A stretch of 64,000 nucleotides of DNA from an uncultured Verrucomicrobiota bacterium (lineage in GTDB: Bacteria; Verrucomicrobiota; Verrucomicrobiia; Verrucomicrobiales; DEV007), in contig CACIUL010000006.1 in the NCBI GenBank assembly GCA_902589825.1, positions 1 through 64,000 on the forward strand, written 5' to 3'. The notes under the pieces are model-generated. The model was not told the DNA's origin. It saw only the letters and a list, made by a program, of their open reading frames with translations, and did not search any database. The translations under genes and the position numbers were made by a program. This document shows positions 19,277 to 29,886 of this stretch, in pieces (the first letter of the stretch is position 1; every line of letters begins with the position of its first letter).

Positions 19277-19795
19277 ATGTCCCAGATGAACGTCATCCTT
19301 AAAGAAAAAGTGGAAAACTTAGGTGCTGAGGCCGATGTGGTTAAAGTAAAGCGCGGTTTCGCCCTAAATTACCTTATCCCTACAAACAGGGCCTATGAGG
19401 CCACAAAGGGAAACCTTCGCCACATCGAAGCCCTGACAAAAGCCAGGGCGGAAAGGGAGGCCAATGAGCTTGAGGCGGCAACCAAGCTGGCCAGCAGACT
19501 TAATAAACAACGCCTGAAATTTGAGTTGGCAACCGGCCAAGGGGGCAAGGCATTTGGCTCTGTCACCACGAAGGACATTCATGATTCCCTGCACGAAACC
19601 GACCGCCAATTCCGTGATATTGAAAGACGGCAGATCGAGCTCAAGAAGCCGATCAAGAATACTGGCGAGTTTGAGGTCGGCATCAAGCTGCACCCGGATG
19701 TCAGCGCAGTCCTGAAGTTGAAGGTGTCCGCCAAGGAAATTGCCCCCGAGCAGGAGGAGACAGCTGAGGAAGAGGCACCCCAGGAGAATCCTTAG
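19277..19795 (+). CDS. rplI: 50S ribosomal protein bL9
   Basis: MNVILKEKVENLGAEADVVKVKRGFALNYLIPTNRAYEAT. Confidence 0.96.
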   Translation: MSQMNVILKEKVENLGAEADVVKVKRGFALNYLIPTNRAYEATKGNLRHIEALTKARAEREANELEAATKLASRLNKQRLKFELATGQGGKAFGSVTTKDIHDSLHETDRQFRDIERRQIELKKPIKNTGEFEVGIKLHPDVSAVLKLKVSAKEIAPEQEETAEEEAPQENP

Positions 19796-19998
19796 GGCTC
19801 TCCTGAAGGTTCCCTACATCCCAACTCCCCTTGAGAGGTCGTTCTTAACGTCCCTTATCATCGTGCTTTAGATTTAAGCCCGCTTAATCCAGCCTTCACC
19901 CGGAACACGAAAACACGGGTAATTCTTGTCCTCCCAATTGGTTTTTGCTTTAAAGAATTTTCACTCTCTGCATACTTAGTGAAACCATTCTTCTTTAA

Positions 19999-21540
19999 AT
20001 GCCAGACACCCCTGCTCCAGAGCACCCTCAGGACCCGCCAAAGCCTATTGAAGAGCCTCTGGTTGCCCTTGCCGCAGAGGACGCGCCGGAACTGCAAGGA
20101 CAGGCGATGAGCAGCCAGCGCTCGACTTCAACAAACCAACCAGGGCAACGCAACCGCTCCCCTGTCGGGACCGCCCCGAATGCAAAGGAAATATCCCGCG
20201 CACTACCCCACAACTCTGATGCAGAGAAAGGCGTACTCAGCGCCATGCTCCAGTCTCAACGCGACAACATCGGAGACGCCGTCGAAAAGCTCTGCCCTGA
20301 AGCATTCTATGTCCCCGCACACGCAACCCTCTTTGAGCTGATTCTCAAGCTCTTTGACTCAGGGCAACCCATTGATGCCATTACCCTGCAGGAAGCCCTG
20401 ATGCGTGAAGATCTCATGAACAAGGTTGGCGGTCCCGCTGCGGTCCTTGAGATCATGGATTTTATTCCGGACGCCAGCCATTTTGATTTCTATGTCGATC
20501 TGGTTCTCGAAAAATACCTTCTGAGGCGAATCATCAGCACCTGTACTGATTCCATAACGGCTGCATACACTCACGAGCTGGAGCCCGAGGAAATCCTCAG
20601 CCAGGTAGAGCAGGACATTCTGGATATAGGCAATGACAAAAACGCAGCCGCGGTGCAGGAAAATATGCGCACACATGTCCTCTCTGCCATTGAGACCATT
20701 GAGGAAATGTACGCGAACAGGGGGAAGGTTCAGGGAATCCCTACCGGCTTCAAGGATGTGGATAAACAACTAAACGGCATGATGCCCGGGCAAATGATCA
20801 TCATTGCTGCCCGACCAAGCATGGGAAAGACATCCCTTGCCATGAACATCGCTGAACACGTTGCACTCCACGAGCAACTGCCTGTGGCCATTTTCAGCCT
20901 GGAAATGACCACTCAGGACCTGGTTCAAAGGCTGTTGTGCAGCCGGGCTGGAGTCAATGGACAGGATATTCGGGCCGGCATGCCGAAGGAGAAAGACTTC
21001 CCCAAGCTGATGCAGGCATCATCTGAGCTGGCCAACGCCAAGATGTTTATTGATGATACGCCAAGTATCAGCATCCTGGAATTACGCGCAAAAGCGCGAC
21101 GACTGAGTCAAAAAGAGGAAATCAAGCTGATCATAATTGACTACCTGCAACTGATGCGCTCGACAACACGCAGGGCACAGGACAATCGCCAGCTGGAGAT
21201 TTCCGAGATTTCCTCTGGAATAAAGGCCCTCGCCAAGGAGTTAGAGGTTCCGGTCATCGTGCTTGCACAGGTCAACCGAAACCCCGAGGAGCGCAAAGGC
21301 GGCAGACCGCGGCTCAGTGACCTCAGGGAATCCGGCTCACTTGAACAGGATGCGGATGTGGTGGGCCTGCTGATGCGCCCGGAACGCTACGCCGAAGAGG
21401 ATGACGACCCCGATGAGCACAAGGGCGAGGCGACCTTCATTATCGCCAAGCAACGAAACGGCCCCATCGGCGATATCCCCCTGGTCTTTATCAGCGATCA
21501 GGTTCGGTTTGTCGATGCCGCCAAGGAAAGGGAGCATTGA
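19999..21540 (+). CDS. dnaB: Replicative DNA helicase DnaB
   Basis: PHNSDAEKGVLSAML, TGFKDVDKQLNGMMPGQMIIIAARPSMGKTSLAMNIAEH, IIIDYLQLM, DLRESGSLEQDADVV. Confidence 0.97.
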   Translation: MPDTPAPEHPQDPPKPIEEPLVALAAEDAPELQGQAMSSQRSTSTNQPGQRNRSPVGTAPNAKEISRALPHNSDAEKGVLSAMLQSQRDNIGDAVEKLCPEAFYVPAHATLFELILKLFDSGQPIDAITLQEALMREDLMNKVGGPAAVLEIMDFIPDASHFDFYVDLVLEKYLLRRIISTCTDSITAAYTHELEPEEILSQVEQDILDIGNDKNAAAVQENMRTHVLSAIETIEEMYANRGKVQGIPTGFKDVDKQLNGMMPGQMIIIAARPSMGKTSLAMNIAEHVALHEQLPVAIFSLEMTTQDLVQRLLCSRAGVNGQDIRAGMPKEKDFPKLMQASSELANAKMFIDDTPSISILELRAKARRLSQKEEIKLIIIDYLQLMRSTTRRAQDNRQLEISEISSGIKALAKELEVPVIVLAQVNRNPEERKGGRPRLSDLRESGSLEQDADVVGLLMRPERYAEEDDDPDEHKGEATFIIAKQRNGPIGDIPLVFISDQVRFVDAAKEREH

Positions 21541-22056
21541 TCATCATTGTGAGCCTGATGCCATTCCTGCAAGTTGCTCACACTGTTCATCAAGCACCAA
21601 ATTCAAAGGCACCTGCCCTTGGCTAAGGTGCATTTATTCACATCCTCAGCCGACAAAAGTGGACAAGCTGTGAACCGACAATCAAAAGTCGAAAATACTC
21701 CTTACCAACACCTCTGCCACTGGCTGAGCCACATATTTTTTTAGAACTTCAAACCTGACACAGAACAGGATCTTGGGAAATCCGAAATGACGCAACCCGC
21801 TCACAATGTGGCACTTGCTTTTCCTGGTCTTTTCCAAGAATGCTTTCGCATAAAAAAAATCGCGCGGACTCCTGGCTACAAAATTGACCTCACCGGCATC
21901 AAGAAATACCAAACTTTCTCGGGGTTCAATGATATGGCTCATTGAACATCAATGAGCAAAGCCGACTCACCTAAGACCTACGGCATGAAAATGCCCATGC
22001 CCGACCATTTTACCAAAGATTATACACAAGTTATTCACAACCGGTGAATCGCGCCT

Positions 22057-24369
22057 TCAGGAAATCCTTTCGACAACGATTCTTGATCCGTCCCGCTCAA
22101 CTATTCGCACCCTTTCGCCCGCCTCAATGAACTCACCGGTGGAGACCACGTCGAGGAGTTCACTGCCCAGTCTCGCTTTTCCGGAAGGGCGCAAGTCGGT
22201 TTCAGCACTGCCACTCTCACCTACAGAGGGAAAGGTGCCGCCCGCGGCAGCCGCACTGTCTCCGGAGCCGGCGTCAGCCATATCCCCTATGCCTGTCCCC
22301 TGACCAACGTCCGCCTCAAGAATCAGTCGCCTGAACCCGGGCATGGAGGGCAGATAACGCAGCAGCAGAATCACCAGCACCCCCGCCCCAATCAAGGCAA
22401 TAGTAAGGTTCATCAGTGGACCACTGAGCACTGCGCCGATCCCGGAAAGGGAGAACCCTCCGTCCCAGTCAAGGTCCAGGGGGTCAACCATGGCAAAAAT
22501 CAGTGAACCGAAAATCAACGCGAATCCCGTCAAGCCAAAGATAAGCAGGCCGGGAAAAACAAAAAACTCGATGATCACAAGGACAATACCCAGCAGGAAA
22601 ATCCCGAGAGATTCATACCCTGCAATATAACCGGCAACATTATGCCCGAAAAAAAACAATCCGAAGCATATTAACGCCGTAAAACCAGGGACACCGAAAC
22701 CCGGAGCCTTTAACTCCATATAGGCACCGGCAATACCGAAAAGCAAAAGCCAGGGAGAGAGCTTCACGATCCAGTCAGCGACCCATTCAAACCCAAGCGG
22801 CTTTGCAATCACCAGTTCGCCTTCAAGCCCCTCCTGGGCAACAAGGTCCTCAACCGATGTTGCTGTTCCTTGGGCAAAAAGGCGACGGCCATTAATGATT
22901 TCCACTGCTTGAGAAGAATTCAAAACAAGCAGGTCATTCTCGGTATCCGGGGCAAATGCATCACGCTGCTCGAGGCCGCCTTCGCTACTGATAACAGGGA
23001 GCTCAAAGGAGAGCTCAATTTTCGTGTCAATAAAGGCCTTGGCGATATCCGGGTTGTGTCCTTTTCTCCTGGCAACGTCATCGGCGGTGGAAAGAATATC
23101 ACCCATCACTTTCTTCAGCATGGTCTCGGGAATTTCCTGACCGCCACCCATGACCGGCGCAGCCGCCCCAATGGTGCTTGGTGGGTGCATGTAGATACGA
23201 TCTGTTGCTATCGCAATAAGCGCACCGGCAGACATTGCCTTGGGATTCACATAAGAGTATGTGGGAACGGTGATTTGCTGCAGGTCAGCGAGCATAATCT
23301 CCTCGGTATACCAGGCGATCCCCCCGGGAGTATTCAGGTCAAAAATAATGGCAGAAGCCCTGTCGTCATCTGCCTTCTTGATCACCCTCTTCATGAACTC
23401 AAACTTCGTTTCCCGCATAAGCGATTCCATCTCAACAGGGATAACCACAATCTTGCCCTTGTAACTCTCGAGCCTGGTCTGCCCGAATTTCAAATTCTCT
23501 TGAGGATCCTCAGCAGGGAGTGTCTCATTTTCCTCCAGGTTAACCCCGGCGGATACGGGCGCTTGTCCATTCTCTTCTGACCTTAGAATACGTGTTTCCG
23601 GGGCAGTCACCTGAACGGGATCGCCAGACAATCCTGCCTCGGAAAGAAGCCCACTCAGCCCCCTCACTTCGCCGCCTTCAATTCCAGCCCTTACAGCCTG
23701 CCGGGCATCAAGCTTCAACACATCACCGGAACTGGCAAACTTGACCCCATCCAGGATCACTTCCTCCTCCGGTTCACAGATTCCCTTCACCAGCGAGCCT
23801 GGCCTGCCTTTTTGTGCAAGCAGGCCCACCAGTTCATCGGTAATGTCATAATAACGCAAATCCGTAAGGCGACGCGGCAAATCCTCTGCCGGACCACGCC
23901 AGTCAATAGCCTCTACTTCCCCGCCCAGCACAGTGTCAGGAGAGAAATAGACCTTGTCCGCACTTAAGGCGGCAATCGCACCTGCCCCACTGGCCGCACC
24001 ATCCACCCACGCAATAACCGGCACCTTGGCCTTTACCAAAAGCTCAGCAAGCTTTCGTGCCTCACTGGCAAACCCCCCGGGAGAATTGATGCGCAATACA
24101 ATTGCAGATGCCCCAGCCTCTGAAGCACGCGAAATGACACCACGTATATGCTCGCCCTGCTTGTTCGTCACGAAAGCGTACCGGTCAAGGTTGACAACCA
24201 CCGGCCGCCCCTTCCATGAATCCGGCTCGTTGGCGCTCACCTGAGCCGAAGAGCAATTGATGGCGACAGCCAGGATGAAGGCAATAACCACGAGGCATTG
24301 ACCCGGCATCGACAACTTTGAACCGGAACCTATGGACTTAATCGGAATCTCAAACAAAGAATATTGCAT
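22057..24369 (-). CDS. NfeD-family membrane protein with two tandem ClpP-like (S49/STOPP) domains
   Basis: Domain 1 VVNLDRYAFVTNKQGEHIRGVI..NSPGG..DGAASGAGAIAALSADKVYF; domain 2 FDLNTPGG..VNPKAMSAGALIAIATDRIYM; multiple TM helices; C-terminal NfeD OB-fold. Confidence 0.87.
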   Translation of the reverse strand: MQYSLFEIPIKSIGSGSKLSMPGQCLVVIAFILAVAINCSSAQVSANEPDSWKGRPVVVNLDRYAFVTNKQGEHIRGVISRASEAGASAIVLRINSPGGFASEARKLAELLVKAKVPVIAWVDGAASGAGAIAALSADKVYFSPDTVLGGEVEAIDWRGPAEDLPRRLTDLRYYDITDELVGLLAQKGRPGSLVKGICEPEEEVILDGVKFASSGDVLKLDARQAVRAGIEGGEVRGLSGLLSEAGLSGDPVQVTAPETRILRSEENGQAPVSAGVNLEENETLPAEDPQENLKFGQTRLESYKGKIVVIPVEMESLMRETKFEFMKRVIKKADDDRASAIIFDLNTPGGIAWYTEEIMLADLQQITVPTYSYVNPKAMSAGALIAIATDRIYMHPPSTIGAAAPVMGGGQEIPETMLKKVMGDILSTADDVARRKGHNPDIAKAFIDTKIELSFELPVISSEGGLEQRDAFAPDTENDLLVLNSSQAVEIINGRRLFAQGTATSVEDLVAQEGLEGELVIAKPLGFEWVADWIVKLSPWLLLFGIAGAYMELKAPGFGVPGFTALICFGLFFFGHNVAGYIAGYESLGIFLLGIVLVIIEFFVFPGLLIFGLTGFALIFGSLIFAMVDPLDLDWDGGFSLSGIGAVLSGPLMNLTIALIGAGVLVILLLRYLPSMPGFRRLILEADVGQGTGIGDMADAGSGDSAAAAGGTFPSVGESGSAETDLRPSGKARLGSELLDVVSTGEFIEAGERVRIVERDGSRIVVERIS

Positions 24370-24454
24370 TAGACGGCTTCGAGTCTTTCTTTGTTAACTT
24401 AGCAGTAGACGCCGCATTAGGCAAAGGCAGTAAAATGACCAACCTAAAACACAA

Positions 24455-26305
24455 ATGGGACTGATCCCGGAAAGCACTATCCAGGAAATACTTGCCGCCA
24501 CGGACATCGTGGAGCTGATCAAGGGATATTTTCCACTTCAACGCAAAGGGCAGGATCACTGGGCGGTGTGCCCGTTCCATTCCGAAAAATCCCCTTCCTT
24601 CAAGGTCAGTCCCTCAAGGCAGGCGTATTATTGCTTTGGCTGCAATGCAAAGGGGAGCGCGATCGGGTTTGTCATGGAATACGAGAACCTTGATTACCCG
24701 GCAGCCATCAGGCGCCTTGCCGACCGAGTTTCCATAACCATTACCGAGAGCGAGGACGACCCCCGGGCACGGGAGCAGGCAAAGCAGCGGGCGCGCCTCC
24801 TCGAACTGCATCAGCAATCAGCCAACTGGTTTCACGCTTACCTTATGCAATCCGATGCAAGCGATGCTGAAAATGCGCGGCACTATCTCAAGGAACGGGG
24901 CCTCGACGCTGATATTGCAAAGCGCTGGAACATTGGCTTTGCCCCTTCCAACGGCAACCTCTTTGCTAAGTGGGCAAGGGACAGCAATTACAGCGGTAAG
25001 CTAATGGCCGTCAGCGGGCTCATGTCACTACGTGATGAAAACAATCCATCACGGGGATTGTATACACGATTCCGTGACCGGGTCATGTTCCCTCTAAACA
25101 ATGACTTCGGAGAAACCGTTGCCTTCAGCGGAAGGATCACTGACCCGGAGGCAAAGACCGCCAAATATGTAAACTCCCCTGAAACCGAGCTCTTCAGCAA
25201 AAGCAAAATTTTCTTCGGGCTCGATAAAAGCAAACGTGCCATTACCAAAGCCGAGTCCGTCATTGTCTGCGAAGGACAACTGGACATGATAAGGTGCTAT
25301 GAAAACGGGATTGAAAATGCTGTCGCCCCACTCGGCACTGCATTTACTGAACATCACTCCCGGGCACTGAGACGCTTTGCCGGAGACCGCGCAGAAGCCC
25401 TGCTATGCTTTGACTCGGATGCCGCCGGCTACAAGGCTTCCGTGCGCGCCTATATGTCACTCTCAGCCAGTGGAATATTTGTCAAGGCCGTGCAACTCCC
25501 CGCCGGCGAAGATCCTGACTCGCTCATCAGCTCAAAAGGTGCCCAGGCATTCCGGCAACTCATTGATAACGCCAGCCCCTTTTATCATTTCCAGATCGAC
25601 CTCCTCGGTGAATCGCTCGACATCAACAACCCGCGTGACCGCGTGACTTTCGCCGACGAACTGGCTCCATCCATTTCCGTAATCAGCGACTCGGTGGCAA
25701 GGGAAGCAATGATCAACGAGGTTGCAACCCGGCTCGGAATTGCAGCTGCCGATTTTCGAACCCGTGTTGCCAATGCCGTTGGGAAGGGGCAACACATTCC
25801 GGCTGGCAAGAGCACCGATCCCAATAAAACGTCAACTAAATTGAAAGTTGATGATGCCGATGCCCGGATCTTGATACGACTGGCACTCACTCATGAGGAA
25901 ACAAGGGCATGGATGCAAGAGCAACACAGTAAATACGCTGCACTGATCAACGAAATACCGAGCGCTGACCTATTAAGGGAAATTTGGGACACCCTCCCGG
26001 AATCGACAAGGTTAAATATCATTAACGCTTACCTTTCCTCGCTAACTGCTGAAAAAGAGCAGGCAATTAGGGAAATTCTTGAGGACCGCTTTGCCGACAT
26101 GCAGCTTGAAGACGCGCAAAGGGCTCTGCTAAGGCTAAGGATCAAAGCCATTGAACAGGATCGTGATACAACCAAGACAAAAGCTGCCCAAACCAATCTG
26201 AGCGAAAGTCAAATTATTGATTTGACTGGCAAGGTTGAGTCTCAAAGGAAAGAATTGCTTGACCTCAAAAAAGCCCTAAAGAATATTGCACCAAACAGGG
26301 CTTAA
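24455..26305 (+). CDS. dnaG: DNA primase
   Basis: [52 protein letters not shown]; Toprim VCEGQLDMI. Confidence 0.97.
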   Translation: MGLIPESTIQEILAATDIVELIKGYFPLQRKGQDHWAVCPFHSEKSPSFKVSPSRQAYYCFGCNAKGSAIGFVMEYENLDYPAAIRRLADRVSITITESEDDPRAREQAKQRARLLELHQQSANWFHAYLMQSDASDAENARHYLKERGLDADIAKRWNIGFAPSNGNLFAKWARDSNYSGKLMAVSGLMSLRDENNPSRGLYTRFRDRVMFPLNNDFGETVAFSGRITDPEAKTAKYVNSPETELFSKSKIFFGLDKSKRAITKAESVIVCEGQLDMIRCYENGIENAVAPLGTAFTEHHSRALRRFAGDRAEALLCFDSDAAGYKASVRAYMSLSASGIFVKAVQLPAGEDPDSLISSKGAQAFRQLIDNASPFYHFQIDLLGESLDINNPRDRVTFADELAPSISVISDSVAREAMINEVATRLGIAAADFRTRVANAVGKGQHIPAGKSTDPNKTSTKLKVDDADARILIRLALTHEETRAWMQEQHSKYAALINEIPSADLLREIWDTLPESTRLNIINAYLSSLTAEKEQAIREILEDRFADMQLEDAQRALLRLRIKAIEQDRDTTKTKAAQTNLSESQIIDLTGKVESQRKELLDLKKALKNIAPNRA

Positions 26306-26357
26306 ATTGATCCGAGTTTTTGGTAATCCCCATACTAAAAACTCACAAAAAAACAGA

Positions 26358-28406
26358 ATGCCGGGCAAAACCTCTACCTCAACAAAACGCCGCGCCACCA
26401 AGAAGGTGGTATCCAAAAAAACAAAGCGAGACGCAATCACCGGTAAAAAGGTGAAAGGCAAGTCGCCACGGAAAACAAGAGCGGAACAAAAAACCAGTTC
26501 CGGTTCTGAAAATCACACACCTGAAAGTGTTACCATTAACGGTGTGGTCATTGAGATGGAGCATGTCGCAACACTCAAGGGAATTCTTTCTTTGCCAAAA
26601 CGCCGGCGCGGACGCCCTACCAAGGAAGAGGAACAGTTGCGCAGCAAGATTCTCGCAGAACACGGCATCACCGGGGATCCGCGGATCAAGCGCCCACGCG
26701 GACGCCCCAGGAAAAATGCTCCTAGCTCGATCTTTACCGAAGGTCATTCCCAGCACGACGGACAGGATCAGGCAGGAGCAAAAAGCAGCTCGCTGCATAT
26801 CGACTCACCCAGGATACAGGAAAAGATACGTGAGCTCATTAAGCTGGCCAAGGAACAGGACTACCTGACATACGATGACGTCAATGAAGCTCTTCCCGCT
26901 TCTGCATCCGAGAGCACCTTGCTTGAAGATGTCATTTCAAGGCTGCAGAACATGGAGTTTGATATCATCGATGCTTCACAGGTCGATAAGGTTGGTGAGA
27001 TCAGAAAACAGAAGCAGCAAAACGATGAAGAACCCCAGAAAGCTGGGACAAAGCTGGATATCCTCGATGATCCCGTCAGGATGTATTTAAAGCAAATGGG
27101 GCAAGTTCCGCTTCTTACCCGCGAAGAGGAAGTAGAGATCTCAAAACGCATTGAGACCGCTGAAAAAAACGCCCACAAGCTGCTCCACCGGTTCGGCTTT
27201 GCCAGTGAACTCTATCTCAATATCGCCGACCGCCTCATTGAGGGCAATGAACGTTTCGATCGGGTTATTTCCGACAAGGAAATCACTAGCAGGGAACGCT
27301 ACATCAAGGGACTGAAGCGCCTTGTGAAAAATGTTTCAGACACCAAGGATGAGGCTGACACCACATACAGGAAGCTTCAAAAACCAAAGGTCCGTTCAAG
27401 GAAAAAACTAGAGGAATCATTCAACTCTCTGGTCGCAAAGCTGGCCAAGTCATACAGGAGATTCCATTACAAGGAAAAAGTCCTCGACGAGTTTTTGGAC
27501 AAGGTCACCGACTACCATTCGAATTTTATTCGCCTTGAGCGCAAGGCAAATAAATCAAATGCCGCAAGCAATGCCCAGGAGCAATTTACTGAGTATTGCC
27601 TGAGCGCATGGCACACCCCTGATGAGCATAAGGTAAACATTAAGGAGTTGCGCAAATGGGTTAAAGCAGCGGTGCGTGCCAAGTCGGAAATGGTTGAAGC
27701 AAACCTTCGGCTTGTTATTTCAATAGCAAAGAAATACACCAACCGCGGACTGTCCTTCCTCGACCTTATCCAAGAGGGAAATATGGGATTGATGAAGGCG
27801 GTGGAAAAATTTGAATACCAGCGGGGCTACAAGTTCTCCACCTATGCCACCTGGTGGATCCGACAGGCCATTACCCGTTCAATTGCTGACCAGGCCAGGA
27901 CAATCCGGATTCCTGTTCACATGATTGAAACCATCAATAAATTGATGCGGGTTCAAAAACAGCTCGTCCAGGAATATGGTCGTGAACCTTCTGAAGATGA
28001 GATCGCAGAAGAAATCCATCTCCCTGTGCAACGCGTTCGCGCCGTGCTGAAAATGGCCCAGCAGCCCATTTCGCTTCAAGCCCCTGTAGGTGAAGCCGAT
28101 GACACAAGTTTTGGCGACTTTATTGAGGACATGAAGGCCGAGAACCCCATGGAGCAGACAGGGTTCACCTTATTGCGATCCAAGATCAAGGACGTGCTTG
28201 ATACACTTACAGAAAGAGAAAGGGCGGTTTTAGAGCAACGTTTTGGACTCCTCGACGGTTATACTCGCACTCTTGAAGAAGTTGGACAGCAATTCGAAGT
28301 TACCAGAGAACGCATCCGACAGATAGAAGCCAAGGCTCTGCGTAAGATGCGCCACCCAACACGGTTGCGCAAGCTTGAGGGCTTCATCGAGATGTCCTAC
28401 GCCTAA
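26358..28406 (+). CDS. rpoD: Primary sigma factor RpoD with basic AT-hook-like N-terminal extension
   Basis: [92 protein letters not shown]-terminal HTH. ATG 26358 preferred to ORF start 26286, which overlaps dnaG. Confidence 0.96.
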   Translation: MPGKTSTSTKRRATKKVVSKKTKRDAITGKKVKGKSPRKTRAEQKTSSGSENHTPESVTINGVVIEMEHVATLKGILSLPKRRRGRPTKEEEQLRSKILAEHGITGDPRIKRPRGRPRKNAPSSIFTEGHSQHDGQDQAGAKSSSLHIDSPRIQEKIRELIKLAKEQDYLTYDDVNEALPASASESTLLEDVISRLQNMEFDIIDASQVDKVGEIRKQKQQNDEEPQKAGTKLDILDDPVRMYLKQMGQVPLLTREEEVEISKRIETAEKNAHKLLHRFGFASELYLNIADRLIEGNERFDRVISDKEITSRERYIKGLKRLVKNVSDTKDEADTTYRKLQKPKVRSRKKLEESFNSLVAKLAKSYRRFHYKEKVLDEFLDKVTDYHSNFIRLERKANKSNAASNAQEQFTEYCLSAWHTPDEHKVNIKELRKWVKAAVRAKSEMVEANLRLVISIAKKYTNRGLSFLDLIQEGNMGLMKAVEKFEYQRGYKFSTYATWWIRQAITRSIADQARTIRIPVHMIETINKLMRVQKQLVQEYGREPSEDEIAEEIHLPVQRVRAVLKMAQQPISLQAPVGEADDTSFGDFIEDMKAENPMEQTGFTLLRSKIKDVLDTLTERERAVLEQRFGLLDGYTRTLEEVGQQFEVTRERIRQIEAKALRKMRHPTRLRKLEGFIEMSYA

Positions 28407-28461
28407 GGACCACAAGGGATTACCGGCTGCCGCAAACTCGAAGCGCTAAACAACCAAAGAA

Positions 28462-28481
28462 GATTACCTCGCCGGGTAATC
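28462..28481. terminator. Short stem-loop between convergent rpoD and CNT transporter genes
   Basis: gattacc tcgccg ggtaatc; no T-tract. Confidence 0.25.
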
Positions 28482-29834
28482 CTATGGCATCGAAGCTGCG
28501 TAGAACATTCCCGCGACCGAGGCTGAAAGCAGGCTCGCCAGGCTTCCTCCTATGAGGGCCTTAATACCCAGGCTGGCAATATCAGATTTCCTCTCAGGAG
28601 CCAGCCCGCCAATACCACCAATCTGGATGCCAATCGATGCAAAATTGGCAAAGCCGCACAGGGCAAATGTTGAAAGAAATACTGATCGGCCGGTTAGTTC
28701 CCCCATCGCCTTTAATTCGCCAAGGCTGGCAAACGCTACAAATTCATTAGCGATAACCTTTACTCCGATAAGTTGACCCACCCTAAGCACCTCGTCGGAT
28801 CCAACACCAATAAGCCAGGCCAGGGGAGCGAAAACAAACCCGCAAACCGCCTCAAGGGAAAGGGAATCAAAACGCCCTGCGCTCCATTTTTCCACAAGCC
28901 CGTTGATGTTACCGGCTTCTCCCGGCAGAGGCACCACGCCAAGCCATGAACCAAGCATAAAGTTTACCATTGCGATGATGGCAATAAAGGCAATGAGCAT
29001 CGCTGCAACATTCAGGGCCAGCTTTAGCCCCTCAGTCGTGCCATTGGCAACGGCATCGATTGCATTGGTCCCAATTCTCTCCCGGTCCACATTCAGGTCC
29101 CGACTGACCTCACCGGTCTCAGGAACAAGCATCTTGGCAATCAGAAGCGCCGCGGGCGCATTCATCAAGGATGCACAAATCAACACTTTCCCGAAACGCT
29201 GCATTTCCTGATCATCCCCACCCCCGAGAAACATCACATAGGCACCAAACACCGATCCGGCGATTGTCGCCATGCCCCCAACCATCAGGGCCGTCAGCTC
29301 AGAGCGCGTCATCCTGGACACATACGGCTTGATGATCAATGGGGCCTCAGTCTGACCGACAAATACATTTGCCGCGGCAGCAAGGCTTTCAGCGCCGGAA
29401 AGCCTCATTAAACGACTCATGATCACCGCCAAAAACTTCACAGTCCACTGCAGAACTCCCATGTAATAGAGAAGTGAGGTAAGCGCAGAGAAAAAGATAA
29501 TCATCGGGAGAGCATGGAAAGCGAACACGAAACTGCGCTGAACACCAAGATCCCCGGCAATCGATTCCGGCCGGCCAAGGAATCCGAAAACAAAATCCGA
29601 CCCGTCCATCGCGAAGCCAAAAAGGGCCAGAAAGAAACTGGAGACGCCCTCAAAAACCCAGGCAACTCCCGGCACATTGCCGAGCAGAAGGGCCGCTATC
29701 ACAAACTGCAGCAGCAACCCGCCGGAGACAACTCGCCAGTTGATTTGCTTTCGTTGAGCACTAAGGCAGTAGGCAATACCGAGTAAGCCTGCCACTCCCA
29801 CCATTCCACGCAACACGTAGCCCGTAACTTCCAT
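28482..29834 (-). CDS. NupC/CNT family nucleoside transporter
   Basis: ANVFVGQTEAPLIIKPYVSRMTRSELTALMVGGMATIAGSVFGAYV; CGFANFASIGIQIGGIGGLAPERK. Confidence 0.92.
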   Translation of the reverse strand: MEVTGYVLRGMVGVAGLLGIAYCLSAQRKQINWRVVSGGLLLQFVIAALLLGNVPGVAWVFEGVSSFFLALFGFAMDGSDFVFGFLGRPESIAGDLGVQRSFVFAFHALPMIIFFSALTSLLYYMGVLQWTVKFLAVIMSRLMRLSGAESLAAAANVFVGQTEAPLIIKPYVSRMTRSELTALMVGGMATIAGSVFGAYVMFLGGGDDQEMQRFGKVLICASLMNAPAALLIAKMLVPETGEVSRDLNVDRERIGTNAIDAVANGTTEGLKLALNVAAMLIAFIAIIAMVNFMLGSWLGVVPLPGEAGNINGLVEKWSAGRFDSLSLEAVCGFVFAPLAWLIGVGSDEVLRVGQLIGVKVIANEFVAFASLGELKAMGELTGRSVFLSTFALCGFANFASIGIQIGGIGGLAPERKSDIASLGIKALIGGSLASLLSASVAGMFYAASMP

Positions 29835-29886
29835 CTCAAAAAAATCTACCTTGCCGAACCTGAGCGGTCAAATGCACTTCTGCCTG

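Noticed and set aside
21682-21942. 86-aa minus-strand ORF between dnaB and the NfeD gene
   Set aside because: Lies in a 516-bp gap and cannot be excluded, but no domain or clear start signal was seen.
22870-23580. 236-aa plus-strand ORF
   Set aside because: Antisense to the well-supported NfeD/ClpP-like gene; low-complexity shadow translation.
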